From Collimonas silvisoli (GTDB lineage: Bacteria; Pseudomonadota; Gammaproteobacteria; Burkholderiales; Burkholderiaceae_D): DNA of 64,000 nt. Positions 45,459 to 53,342 of this stretch are shown here, in pieces. The number at the start of each line of letters is the position of its first letter. Position 1 is the stretch's first letter. A program made the position numbers and the translations under genes. The DNA is taken from the NCBI RefSeq assembly GCF_018305005.1, contig NZ_JAGQEG010000002.1, positions 33,070 through 97,069 on the forward strand, in the 5' to 3' direction. Under the pieces are notes generated by a model that did no database searches, was not told the DNA's origin, and saw nothing but the letters and a program-made list of their open reading frames with translations.

Positions 45459-45998
45459 TCACTTCAATTGGCTTTGTGCCAAGTCACGCAAAAAATTTTC
45501 CAAGACCATAACCGGGACCTCATCCGAGGTATCTACCCACCATGACATGAGATCCACAATTGCGCCTGACAAAGATCTCGCCACCATTTTTTTTCGAATT
45601 TGTTCCATAGTCAAACCGCAGAGATCGTCATCGACCAGTTGGGTCACCATATCCCTGAATCGCCGCTCCACCGCATGACCACTCCGTCGCCCGACCACAG
45701 ACTTGAATAGGCGGCGGTTTTCAACCATGTGCGCAAGCAACCCTCCCAAGAACGCCATCGATTGATGTACCCCGCGTGCACCAGCGTCCCCTGAACCAAG
45801 GACCAAGCGCAGGTCGTTCAATGACTCAGATAAGAGATCCTCTTTGCTTTGATAGTGAAGATAAAACGTGGACCGACCGACATTTGCCATGTCGCACAAG
45901 TCCTGTACGTTCAGCTCGTCCCAACCGTGCTCGGCCATAAGTGTCAATAGGGCGTCGCGCAAAGCGCGCCGTGTTTTAGCGATTCGTCGGTCAGTCAT
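45459..45998 (-). CDS. TetR/AcrR-family transcriptional regulator
   Basis: The protein (179 aa) has a TetR helix-turn-helix at residues about 10-55 (RRALRDALLTLMAEHGWDEL, CDMANVGRSTFYLHYQSKED) and a C-terminal TetR_C-type ligand domain. The ATG at 45998 is used; the frame is open 30 codons further, but MTDRRIAKTRRAL is the natural start. It is divergent from the DUF2141-desaturase pair and a dyad lies between them. Confidence 0.9.
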   Translation of the reverse strand: MTDRRIAKTRRALRDALLTLMAEHGWDELNVQDLCDMANVGRSTFYLHYQSKEDLLSESLNDLRLVLGSGDAGARGVHQSMAFLGGLLAHMVENRRLFKSVVGRRSGHAVERRFRDMVTQLVDDDLCGLTMEQIRKKMVARSLSGAIVDLMSWWVDTSDEVPVMVLENFLRDLAQSQLK

Positions 45999-46031
45999 GA
46001 AAGCCTTGAAATCATTGGCAGCGGTGTGCTG

Positions 46032-46052
46032 GACACACTCACAAAAAGTGTC
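46032..46052. promoter_or_regulatory. Candidate TetR operator
   Basis: GACAC (46032-46036) and GTGTC (46048-46052) form a dyad with an 11-base centre, 34 bases upstream of the regulator start and in the spacer it shares with the divergent DUF2141 gene. TetR repressors usually bind 15-20-base dyads in such spacers. A related AGACA element occurs again near 46105. Confidence 0.4.
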
Positions 46053-46238
46053 TGGTATCGAACAGTGGGGCGCGCATTGCCCTGTCAATAGGGGCTACCA
46101 CCATGCAATCATAGACACCTGTTCAATTTAAGACAATAGTCCATGAAAATCCAGTCCTCTTTTCAGCCGATTTCTTCCCGCGTTCCCTTGGCGGGCCTAT
46201 TGTTGGAATATCACGTCGCGGACTATTGGATAAGAAGC

Positions 46239-46679
46239 GTGACGCTGGCGAGGATTTTGATCACCGGTTTTGTTTTGGCGATCGCGGCCTCATTGCCAGC
46301 ATTCGCGGCCGCCCCTGATGGTGATTTGATCGTGGAGGCATCAGGATTCTCGAGCATCACCGGGCATGCCGTGGCTAAGCTGTTTCTTCCAGGCGACAAT
46401 GTTCTCGATAGGGGGAAAAAGGAAGTCAAAGCGACGATTCGGAACGGCCGAGCCTTATTTTCTTTCGCTGCGCTAGCAAAGGGCGACTACGCGGTGGTGG
46501 TCTTCCACGATGTCAATGACAACGGCGTAATCGATCACTACTGGTTCAAGCTGCCGAAAGAGCCGCTGGGATTTTCCAATGGCTTCAGTATTCCCCTGTT
46601 TTCTGGTTTGCCCACCTTCGAGAAGCTTAGATTTACGCATGGCGAAACCGAGCAAACGATTTCTGTGACCGTAAGGTAA
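46239..46679 (+). CDS. DUF2141-domain exported protein
   Basis: From a GTG at 46239 the protein (146 aa) has a cleavable signal peptide (ARILITGFVLAIAASLPAFA) and the DUF2141 pattern: KGDYAVVVFHDVNDNGVIDH and PLGFSNGFSIPLFSGLP, with Asp/Asn-rich turns that could bind calcium. An ATG at 46143 in the same frame would give a 32-residue leader before the signal peptide, so GTG is favoured. It is followed after 5 bases by the desaturase gene. Confidence 0.8.
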   Translation: MTLARILITGFVLAIAASLPAFAAAPDGDLIVEASGFSSITGHAVAKLFLPGDNVLDRGKKEVKATIRNGRALFSFAALAKGDYAVVVFHDVNDNGVIDHYWFKLPKEPLGFSNGFSIPLFSGLPTFEKLRFTHGETEQTISVTVR

Positions 46680-46684
46680 CCCAC

Positions 46685-47635
46685 ATGGAAAGCCATCACT
46701 TGGAGCACGAAAAGAAGCGTCCAGTCATCTACTGGCGCACCGTTCTGACGCAGGTAGTCCGCTATTGTTTCTACCCGGCATCGTTACTGCTGACTTTGTC
46801 GTTCATTCACTCGGAAATAGCCGGGCAACTGGGTATTCTTGGCAAGGCATATCCAACCTATCTTGCCCTGCTCATCGGCACGATGCTGACCTTGGAATGG
46901 TTGGTGCCTTCACAAAAGAGGTGGAGCATGACATGGCGCAAGTTGTTGCAGCGTGATCTCCCGATGCTGGCGATCAACGGAGTCGCTATTTACGCAACGT
47001 CCTCTGCGGTGACTGCATTGGCGTTTTGGATGAATCCTCCAAGTGTTGCCTATGTGCAGCTCTTGCCTTGGTGGGTACAGGCTGGCTGCGCGATTCTGCT
47101 ATCCGACTTCATTTGGTATTGGGTCCATCGTCACAGCCATGAAGGTACGGGGCGAATGGGGAGATGGCTATGGAAGACGCATGCATTACACCATTTACCT
47201 GACCAAGTGTATGTCTTCATGCATGCCGCCGGACACCCCATAAACAGTGCCTGTGTCCGGATCATCCTTATGCTGCCCGCTATTGCGTTGGGATTGCCCA
47301 AAGAGGCGGCCTTTGCAGCCACCGTACTGACTGGATTTCAGGGCTTGATTTCGCATTTTAACGTAGATATTCGGGCTGGCTGGTTTAACCGCCTATTCAT
47401 GGGAACCGAGCTTCATCGATATCACCATAGTGCGGCACCTTCAGAAGGGAGGAATTATGCGGCGGTGATCACTCTTTGGGATCAGCTATTTGGTACCTTT
47501 GACTATCACCCGAAAGAGAATCCAGAGATGCTAGGGGTTCATGACCGCTCGAAGTATCCGCAAGACCATCAATGGTCAGCCTTGATGATTCTTCCCTTTA
47601 AATCAGATAGGGCCGATGGCGAGTGCAAGAGTTGA
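46685..47635 (+). CDS. Sterol desaturase/fatty acid hydroxylase-family membrane enzyme
   Basis: The protein (316 aa) is a diiron membrane oxygenase. The histidine boxes are all present: HRHSHE, HALHHLP and ELHRYHHSA, spaced among at least four hydrophobic helices. The family hydroxylates or desaturates lipids, sterols or carotenoids; the substrate cannot be read from sequence. It is co-transcribed with the DUF2141 gene and probably controlled by the divergent TetR regulator, suggesting a lipid-response unit. Confidence 0.88.
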   Translation: MESHHLEHEKKRPVIYWRTVLTQVVRYCFYPASLLLTLSFIHSEIAGQLGILGKAYPTYLALLIGTMLTLEWLVPSQKRWSMTWRKLLQRDLPMLAINGVAIYATSSAVTALAFWMNPPSVAYVQLLPWWVQAGCAILLSDFIWYWVHRHSHEGTGRMGRWLWKTHALHHLPDQVYVFMHAAGHPINSACVRIILMLPAIALGLPKEAAFAATVLTGFQGLISHFNVDIRAGWFNRLFMGTELHRYHHSAAPSEGRNYAAVITLWDQLFGTFDYHPKENPEMLGVHDRSKYPQDHQWSALMILPFKSDRADGECKS

Positions 47636-47701
47636 AGTTCAGGCTGCATGTGTAGACGTGGGTGACTCTAAATCGGTTCGAAATTCCTCCAGGGCTTCGC
47701 C

Positions 47702-48085
47702 ATGGAACTACGTCACTTGCGTTGCTTTTCCGCTGTCGCCGAGGAACTCCACTTCGCCCGCGCAGCAGAAAGGCTGCATATCGAGCAGTCGCCGTTGTCC
47801 CGTGCCATCAAGGAACTGGAGGCCGATCTGGGCGTGCTGTTGTTCGAACGAACGACACGAAGTACGCGCTTGACCCGAGCCGGTCGAATGTTTCGGGAGC
47901 ATGTACCCCGTGTTTTTGCCGTACTGGAGCAAGCGCGTCGCAGCGTGAAGTCGGCCGCAGCCGGCTACGATGGCCAACTGCGTATTGCACTCTCCGATTG
48001 CATTGCGCCGTCACGGCTGACTGCCTTACTCGCACAGACACGCTGTGCAATGCCGTGTCCGAAGCCACGCGGCGGCGCTTCATAG
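47702..48085 (+). pseudogene. Truncated LysR-family regulator
   Basis: The first 110 codons encode a good LysR helix-turn-helix and linker (MELRHLRCFSAVAEELHFAR, IEQSPLSRAIKELEADLGVL, QLRIALSDCIAPSRLTALLA). Family resemblance then stops and the frame ends after 15 unrelated residues (48085). A complete gene would be about 300 codons, so the effector domain is lost. The break lies just ahead of a stretch containing IS256-type remnants. Confidence 0.8.
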
Positions 48086-48385
48086 GTAACGGTGTGCCCT
48101 TTACGCCACCCAAAGAGTCGCCCAAATTCTAATTGTCGGCGAGTCGCAACACATTTTCCCGATATCCGTTCAACACGCGGTAATGCGCCATCGCTTGCGT
48201 CGTTTTCTTGGTCTGCGCCCCCGCAATAAATTTTGTTTTATCTGTCTTCGCTGTCCCGATAACGGTCTTTGACCGGCCCTGATCCAGCACCGAATCTGAT
48301 GCCTGCGGCACGCCTTTGTGCCGCGCGATGTGGAGTGTGAATCGGGGACTGTCATGCAAGGGAGCAGTGTGTTGCAGAAAATTCC
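48086..48385. other. Intergenic remnant region, unassigned
   Basis: This 300-base stretch separates the truncated LysR gene from the IS256 remnant. An open frame on the minus strand ends at 48129 (C-terminus YRVLNGYRENVLRLADN), but its upstream part crosses the IS remnant and I recognise no family. It is treated as debris rather than as a gene. Confidence 0.3.
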
Positions 48386-48509
48386 CGACCGTGGCAGCCA
48401 TGTGGCGGCGCCAGTGGCAGCAGGTCATTCCGTTCTTTGCCTATCCGCCCGAGGTGCGCACGATTACCATAACGCTTCCTTGAGTCGCAATAGGAAATTA
48501 GTACGCTAA
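48386..48509 (+). mobile_element. IS256-family (Mutator-type) transposase remnant
   Basis: One frame reads WRRQWQQVIPFFAYPPEVRT, matching the conserved SWRRNWxxVIPFFAFPPEIR block just upstream of the third catalytic region of IS256 transposases. Downstream the frame is broken and another frame continues HNASLSRNRKLVR, which matches the family's TTNAIESLNRxxRKLxR block with losses. Only about 40 codons remain and no terminal repeats were found. Confidence 0.7.
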
Positions 48510-48567
48510 GCCGCAAGTGGTTTGTGGATTGGCGCGTCGGCATTCGGTACTGACGCGCCTTTTGGGG

Positions 48568-49350
48568 TTACTTTTTACGAGCTCTTTCAACGCTTTCCAA
48601 CTCGGTCGTTCTGTCGACGGCCTGGTCTGTGTTGGCGAACATCTCATTGGATGGAATTTTGATGTCAATGTTCAATATAGGCATGATCTTGATGACGCTG
48701 TTACCGAGCGTCAGTCCCAACACATGGCCACCAATCTTTTTATCGTTGGATAGGTAGTGGTAGTGATAGCCCGGGACGTTTACCCCTTTGCTAAATGGAG
48801 GGCTGCGGAATGCGACAAGCACGCCATCGGTATCCGAATAGTTAAATACAGATTGCGTCTTCGACACTTCGGCGAGTGGCCTATATGGTTTGTCTTGCGG
48901 GGAGATGGCGCGCGTAGTGACTTGTTGGAAATGTCCTTCAACGCGAATGGCATAGAAAAGGTTCTTGTTGACGATTATCTTGTCGAGCTGTTCCTCCAAC
49001 TCTTTTAATGTTGTGGGGCCGGTTGTCGACCCCTGAATCGATGGAGAAAACGACGTGACAGCAGCGAACGGCGTTTTCTGCGTCGGACTGGCGACGACAA
49101 CTGATCCATCGGATTTTGCCTGAAATACCTCGCCATCTACCATTACCATTTCGCCGTCGATGCGGTTGAATGTGCCGATACCGAAGTTGCCTTCATGTTT
49201 TAGCTGCTTCACCGTCAAATCGCCGTCATAGGCGCCCGCCAACAGCGCATCAATCGTCGAGTACTGGTAAAGCTTCGGCTCGGCTGCGGTGTGCGCCAGA
49301 GCTTGCCCAATGCCGGCCAAGAAAGACAGGGAGATGACAAGTTTTTTCAA
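48568..49350 (-). CDS. budA: Alpha-acetolactate decarboxylase with signal peptide
   Basis: The enzyme (260 aa) converts alpha-acetolactate to acetoin. The zinc-binding histidines are visible in PGYHYHYLSNDKKIGGHVLG (His196, His198, His209, close to the 194/196/207 pattern of the Brevibacillus enzyme). The catalytic Glu/Arg regions (YAIRVEGHF) are also present. A hydrophobic N-terminus (MKKLVISLSFLAGIGQALA) looks like a cleavable signal peptide, so the mature enzyme is probably periplasmic. No acetolactate synthase is nearby. It lies 20 bases downstream of the binding-protein gene and may be co-transcribed with it. Confidence 0.9.
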   Translation of the reverse strand: MKKLVISLSFLAGIGQALAHTAAEPKLYQYSTIDALLAGAYDGDLTVKQLKHEGNFGIGTFNRIDGEMVMVDGEVFQAKSDGSVVVASPTQKTPFAAVTSFSPSIQGSTTGPTTLKELEEQLDKIIVNKNLFYAIRVEGHFQQVTTRAISPQDKPYRPLAEVSKTQSVFNYSDTDGVLVAFRSPPFSKGVNVPGYHYHYLSNDKKIGGHVLGLTLGNSVIKIMPILNIDIKIPSNEMFANTDQAVDRTTELESVERARKK

Positions 49351-49370
49351 AATAGGATCCTTTGAAGTGA

Positions 49371-50510
49371 TTAATAAATGAGACGACCAGTTTTGCTTAT
49401 TACAACCAAATCTATGGCCGATGACGCTGCGTGATTTGTCTTTGAAAATTTCACGATGAAACCACCAGCGTCATATTTCGACATACTTTCCAAAGCGGCT
49501 ATCAGACCTTCGCGAGTAAGGTCTTTTCCCGCTCTATGCAATGCTTCTACCATGATTTTCGCGTCCAGATAACCTTCCAGCTGATTCGCCGTGAAATTAT
49601 TTTTCCCGATACGTCGCATTGCGCTCTGGTATTCCTTAACGATTCCAAAAGTGTCATTTCCCTCTGGCGGCATGCCCCTGGAAATTCCTATTCCGGCAGC
49701 GCCTACCCCCAGCTCTTTAATTAACCCGGATGGAAGACCAGCAGATGGGGTGTAGATCTGAGATACCGGACGTGACTTTGCATAGGCCTGCATGAAGGCC
49801 TTGGTCGACTGCGGCAAGGTGACGAGGATCACGGCTTGCGGACTTTTGCTGATAATCGTCTTGACCGCGTTTTCGGCGCCATCACCGTTTTTCTTTAACG
49901 ACACAGCAACCGAGGGGTCAATATGATATTTTTTCATAATGCTCCTGATGGCATCAACCCCCTCTTCTCCATAGGCCTCATCGATGTAGACGATGGCCAC
50001 CTGCTTGAGCCCAATTGAAGCCAGGTTCTTGATGATCGCTTCGTATTCTTCCGTATTGCCGGGACGGACGTAAAACGTGTACGGATTCAATTCAGCACGC
50101 AGCTTTGGGCCGGTGGCGATCGCTGCAACGAGCGGGATCTTATGCTCAGCTGCGAATGGTGCCACTGCCAGCACTGAGCCGGTACCCGCAAATTGGAAGA
50201 GAGCGAACGTCCCATCTTTCTCGAAGCTCTTCGCATTTTCCAAAGCGAGTTTTGGATTGTAGCCATCATCCAGGGTTTTCAAAATGATTTTTCTGCCGAA
50301 CACGCCGCCGCTCGCATTTACATCGTTGAAATACAACTCGGCCCCGCTTTTGAAATCATTCCCCAACTCAGCCATTGGTCCAGTGAGGTAGGTTGATTGA
50401 CCAAGATTAATTTCAGTAGGCGTCACCCCTACTTCGGCGAACGCAGACACAGAAAATGCCGCTGCCAGCGTAGCAGCCATGCCGATACACCATGTTTTTT
50501 TTAGATTCAT
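49371..50510 (-). CDS. ABC transporter substrate-binding protein, branched-chain amino acid (Peripla_BP_6) type
   Basis: The protein (379 aa) has a signal peptide (cleavage after about residue 25, VSAFA) and a two-lobed type I periplasmic binding fold: INLGQSTYLTGPMAELGNDF, YFNDVNASGGVFGRKIILKT, FQFAGTGSVLAVAPFAAEHK. This subtype also binds aromatic and small organic acids. No permease or ATPase genes are adjacent, so it is an orphan binding protein. It lies upstream of the acetolactate decarboxylase gene. Confidence 0.88.
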   Translation of the reverse strand: MNLKKTWCIGMAATLAAAFSVSAFAEVGVTPTEINLGQSTYLTGPMAELGNDFKSGAELYFNDVNASGGVFGRKIILKTLDDGYNPKLALENAKSFEKDGTFALFQFAGTGSVLAVAPFAAEHKIPLVAAIATGPKLRAELNPYTFYVRPGNTEEYEAIIKNLASIGLKQVAIVYIDEAYGEEGVDAIRSIMKKYHIDPSVAVSLKKNGDGAENAVKTIISKSPQAVILVTLPQSTKAFMQAYAKSRPVSQIYTPSAGLPSGLIKELGVGAAGIGISRGMPPEGNDTFGIVKEYQSAMRRIGKNNFTANQLEGYLDAKIMVEALHRAGKDLTREGLIAALESMSKYDAGGFIVKFSKTNHAASSAIDLVVISKTGRLIY

Positions 50511-50547
50511 TTAAGCTCCAAAATTAAGATTGTTTAAGGCGTTATTG

Positions 50548-50886
50548 TCAAATCAAATATGTCAAATGAAGCAAATTTAATAGGCTTTCGTTTTGGTCGG
50601 ATAGGCGAATGCATCCATAGTCATCGACGACCTTCAGAAAATCACGGTCATCCTTGCGGACCATGAGTGAATATGGTTCGACTGACAGGGGCTGACTCAC
50701 ACGGTGCAGCTTGTCGTTTAGCTGGTTATCCGTGATGGCGGCTGCCAGAAGTACGTCATCGGTACAAAATGCATCTGCGTTTCGTGCAGATACGGCCAGG
50801 ACACCCTCGTTGTTTCCTTTGACCGTTGCTACAGTAAAACCTTGACCGTGTGCTTGGGCGGTTATGACACTTTTGAGTCTATAAAT
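50548..50886 (-). pseudogene. Glutamate/aspartate-type ABC substrate-binding protein, C-terminal fragment
   Basis: An open frame without a start reads LKSVITAQAHGQGFTVATVK, ARNADAFCTDDVLLAAAI, then LSVEPYSLMVRKDDRDFLKV to a TGA at 50548. This is the second lobe and hinge pattern of GltI-type binding proteins. About 110 codons remain. The 5' part has been removed exactly where an IS6-type terminal repeat begins (50887), so the gene was cut by that insertion. Confidence 0.75.
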
Positions 50887-51181
50887 GGTTCTGTCGCATT
50901 AATCTTGGTCGGCGGACATTGGGATAGACTGCTTCTTTTTCAGTGGATGAATCACGATGCTCAACAGCAAGGGACTGCGCTTTCCAATTGACGTCGTCCT
51001 GGTTTGCATACGCTGGTACGCGGCGTATCCGTTGAGCTACCGACATATCGAGGAAATGATGGCTAAGCGCGGTGTGTCGGTTGACCATTCAACGATCAAC
51101 CGGTGGGCGATCCGGTTCCTGCCGCTGATCGAGATGAAGTCGCGCAATGCAAAACGGCCAGTCGGAGGAAACTGGCGTTAG
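50887..51181 (+). mobile_element. Truncated IS6-family insertion sequence
   Basis: The left end starts with GGTTCTGTCGCAT (50887-50899), typical of IS6-family terminal repeats. Seventy bases later the transposase gene begins at 50957 and encodes the N-terminal helix-turn-helix (KGLRFPIDVVLVCIRWYAAY, then EEMMAKRGVSVDHSTINRWA). It stops after 74 residues, before the DDE domain of a normal 230-240-residue transposase. No right-hand repeat is present. The element is dead in cis. Confidence 0.82.
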
Positions 51182-51237
51182 TCCACCCTTGAGCCACATA
51201 TAAAAAAATATGAATCATTGAACCAATGTGTGTACCC

Positions 51238-51801
51238 TCACTCTGCCGAGGAGGGACCCGCATATTTGTATATCGTAGCTCGAGTCACTCCATAACGTTT
51301 CGCGATGTCCACAACACGAATATCGGGGTCACGTAAAAGCACTTTGATCTCTAATATCTGCCTAGCATTGAGCGACGGCCGCCGCCCTTTTTTTCGACCA
51401 CTAGCACGCAATACTTCTGCTTCCATTTTGTCGCCCTCACAGACACTATCGCGCTCGAATTCTGTTAAGGCAGTGAATACGTGAGTAACCAGTTTTCCGG
51501 CCGCACTTCCTATTTTTACTTTCTCCGCAATGCTTTCAAAGTAAATTCCTTTACGCCCCAATTCTCCGAGAATTTGAACTAGGTCTGAAAGCGACTTCCC
51601 GAGACAATTCAAGCGCCAAACAACCAATGTATCACCAGCACTTAAGGTGCAACGACAATAGTCAAAGATGGGGCGGCTGGCTTTGCCGCTTTCCTTTTCT
51701 TGGTAAACATCTAGACATCCAGCTTTCGCAAGCGCGTCCTTTTGTAGACTAAGATTTTGATCGTCAATGCAAATTAGGGCATAACCAATACGCTTTTTCA
51801 T
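51238..51801 (-). CDS. Serine recombinase (resolvase family) with substituted active site
   Basis: The protein (187 aa) aligns along its whole length with Tn3/gamma-delta resolvases: an N-terminal catalytic domain, the long E-helix (TALTEFERDSVCEGDKMEAE) and a C-terminal helix-turn-helix (RVVDIAKRYGVTRATIYKY). The catalytic residues are changed. In IGYALICIDDQN, Leu9 and Cys11 replace the Arg8 and nucleophilic Ser10 of gamma-delta resolvase. In RLNCLGKS, Asn65, Cys66 and Lys69 replace Asp67, Arg68 and Arg71. The frame is otherwise complete with a normal stop, so it is either a freshly decayed enzyme or a DNA-binding protein that no longer recombines. It abuts the broken IS6 element. Confidence 0.85.
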   Translation of the reverse strand: MKKRIGYALICIDDQNLSLQKDALAKAGCLDVYQEKESGKASRPIFDYCRCTLSAGDTLVVWRLNCLGKSLSDLVQILGELGRKGIYFESIAEKVKIGSAAGKLVTHVFTALTEFERDSVCEGDKMEAEVLRASGRKKGRRPSLNARQILEIKVLLRDPDIRVVDIAKRYGVTRATIYKYAGPSSAE

Positions 51802-52153
51802 GTTTTCATATCGCGCTAGCGTCTTGATCGTAATCTTGACAAAGACGCGACATTGCCATTTTTGCTTTATGCATCTCTAAAAAATTTGCCCAAATTTGTG
51901 AGGGGGAATGCAGTATCTGGTACTTTATTCGCTCTATCAGATCTACCTGGCACTACCGATTGGGCTTTCCCCCATTTTGATCGTGCTCTCAGTGATATGT
52001 TGCTCTTAGTTGCAGACAACGTTCTCCTGCTATAGATCACTTGCCGACGATCACGGACAAGTATTGGTGTGAAAGCGGATTGCTAGCAATCATCGTAGCC
52101 TTCACACGTGAATGCCACCCCGGGTCGCAAGAAAAATAAAAGACTTAATTTCG
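51802..52153. other. Region upstream of the recombinase with a candidate binding site
   Basis: This is 350 bases of non-coding DNA. Immediately upstream of the recombinase start, GCGTCTT (51819-51825) and AAGACGC (51842-51848) form a dyad with a 16-base centre, the kind of arrangement seen at resolvase or invertase sites. A 60-codon plus-strand open frame (51853-52035) has no family resemblance, and its A/T-rich composition differs from the host genes. Nothing else is recognisable. Confidence 0.35.
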
Positions 52154-52930
52154 TCAGACCATTTGTTTATCGTCAATGATATAACGCTCACTCCATGCGG
52201 CAATGACGTTTGCCGCATACAATGCATCGCTTTTTCGGGTAAGAAGATGATCGGCGTCATCTAAAGATACGAAGCTTTTCGGGTGTTTTGCAACGCTGAA
52301 AATATGGCTCGCATTCTGCACCGCGACTGTCTCATCTTGCGGCGAATGCATGACCAGCAACGCCCCATCAAACTCCGAAATATTGTGCAGCAATCGCTGT
52401 TTCTCCGCATCGATGAGAAACTGTTTCTTGATTCTGAATGGTCGCCCACTGAGCTTGACTACGGCTTCACCATTAGTTTGAATCTCGTCCAGATATCCAC
52501 GGAACTGCTTCTTGACATGCGCTGGATCACTTGGCGCGCCGATGGTAACGACACCGCGCACCTCCGGTATCTTTGAAGCGGCGGCTAGCACCGCCGCGCC
52601 GCCCAGGCTATGCCCGATCAGCATGGACGGCGCACGATATGTCTGCCGCAAATAATTTGCCGCGGCGGTCAGGTCAGCCAGGTTCGAGGAAAAATTGGTA
52701 TTGGCAAACTCTCCCTCACTTGCACCCAAGCCGGTAAAGTCGAAGCGCAACACCGCTATGCCGCACGTGGCGAACGCCTGTCCAATTCGACTGGCTGCGA
52801 GAATGTCTTTGCCGCCTGTGAAGCAATGAGCGAACAAAGCATAGGCGCGTGTCTCTCCCGTTGGAAGATCGAGGCGAGCGGCAAGTTTTTGCTTTTCAAA
52901 CCCTAGAAATTCGAAACGTACCGTTGACAT
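52154..52930 (-). CDS. Alpha/beta hydrolase
   Basis: The protein (258 aa) has the alpha/beta hydrolase nucleophile elbow [12 protein letters not shown] (Ser108), an oxyanion loop in [11 protein letters not shown] and late Asp/His candidates in [10 protein letters not shown] and DDADHLLT. It resembles the hydrolases often fused or linked to OsmC proteins; no osmC is seen here. The start at 52930 has GGAG 7 bases upstream. It is the last gene of a minus-strand series beginning at 61277, but a 410-base gap separates it from the carbon-nitrogen hydrolase. Confidence 0.85.
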   Translation of the reverse strand: MSTVRFEFLGFEKQKLAARLDLPTGETRAYALFAHCFTGGKDILAASRIGQAFATCGIAVLRFDFTGLGASEGEFANTNFSSNLADLTAAANYLRQTYRAPSMLIGHSLGGAAVLAAASKIPEVRGVVTIGAPSDPAHVKKQFRGYLDEIQTNGEAVVKLSGRPFRIKKQFLIDAEKQRLLHNISEFDGALLVMHSPQDETVAVQNASHIFSVAKHPKSFVSLDDADHLLTRKSDALYAANVIAAWSERYIIDDKQMV

Positions 52931-53342
52931 CTTTATTCTCCACACGCATTAAAAATAGGAATCGATGAACACCTCTCTCACGATCAGTAGCGGTTACATC
53001 AATACGATATTGTTGAGCAATGCAGGTCAGCGTATTTACGAGGAAATATGGTTCGATCCGCATTTCAACCATCAACAATTCCGTATCGTTTGGTCTTGCG
53101 TTATGTATGTCGTCTTTCCATTGCAGTTGCAATGTATTCTCAAGCTGAGCAGGTGATACGCGATACAGCAGCAAACAACATATCCATTCGTATCAAGAAC
53201 ACTGCCATTAGTCGCCCAATGAAGTCATCCATGACTTGAACTGGAAATGTGCTGATTACATTGAATATTCAAGTGTATAAATTGCGACTTGATCCGACAG
53301 GAAATGTACGAATCTAATTTGCCTCATCGCCGACGTAATGGC
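52931..53342. other. Non-coding gap between hydrolase genes
   Basis: About 410 bases of relatively A/T-rich sequence. A minus-strand frame of 92 codons (ending 52896, overlapping the hydrolase start) and a short plus-strand frame of 63 codons are open, but neither resembles a known family or has a clear ribosome-binding site. I leave the stretch unassigned. Confidence 0.3.

Noticed and set aside
45007..45678. 223-codon plus-strand open frame as an intact gene
   Set aside because: Only the middle part is relaxase-like; the 3' part is antisense to the TetR gene and the 5' part is unrelated, so it is not one gene.
48129..48428. 99-codon minus-strand open frame
   Set aside because: Its first third is antisense to the IS256 remnant and the rest is unrecognisable; likely chance.
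51853..52035. 60-codon plus-strand open frame upstream of the recombinase
   Set aside because: No domain, no good ribosome-binding site, and the hydrophobic composition is typical of random A/T-rich DNA.
52896..53174. 92-codon minus-strand open frame between the two hydrolase genes
   Set aside because: It overlaps the start of the downstream hydrolase gene in another frame and resembles nothing known to me.
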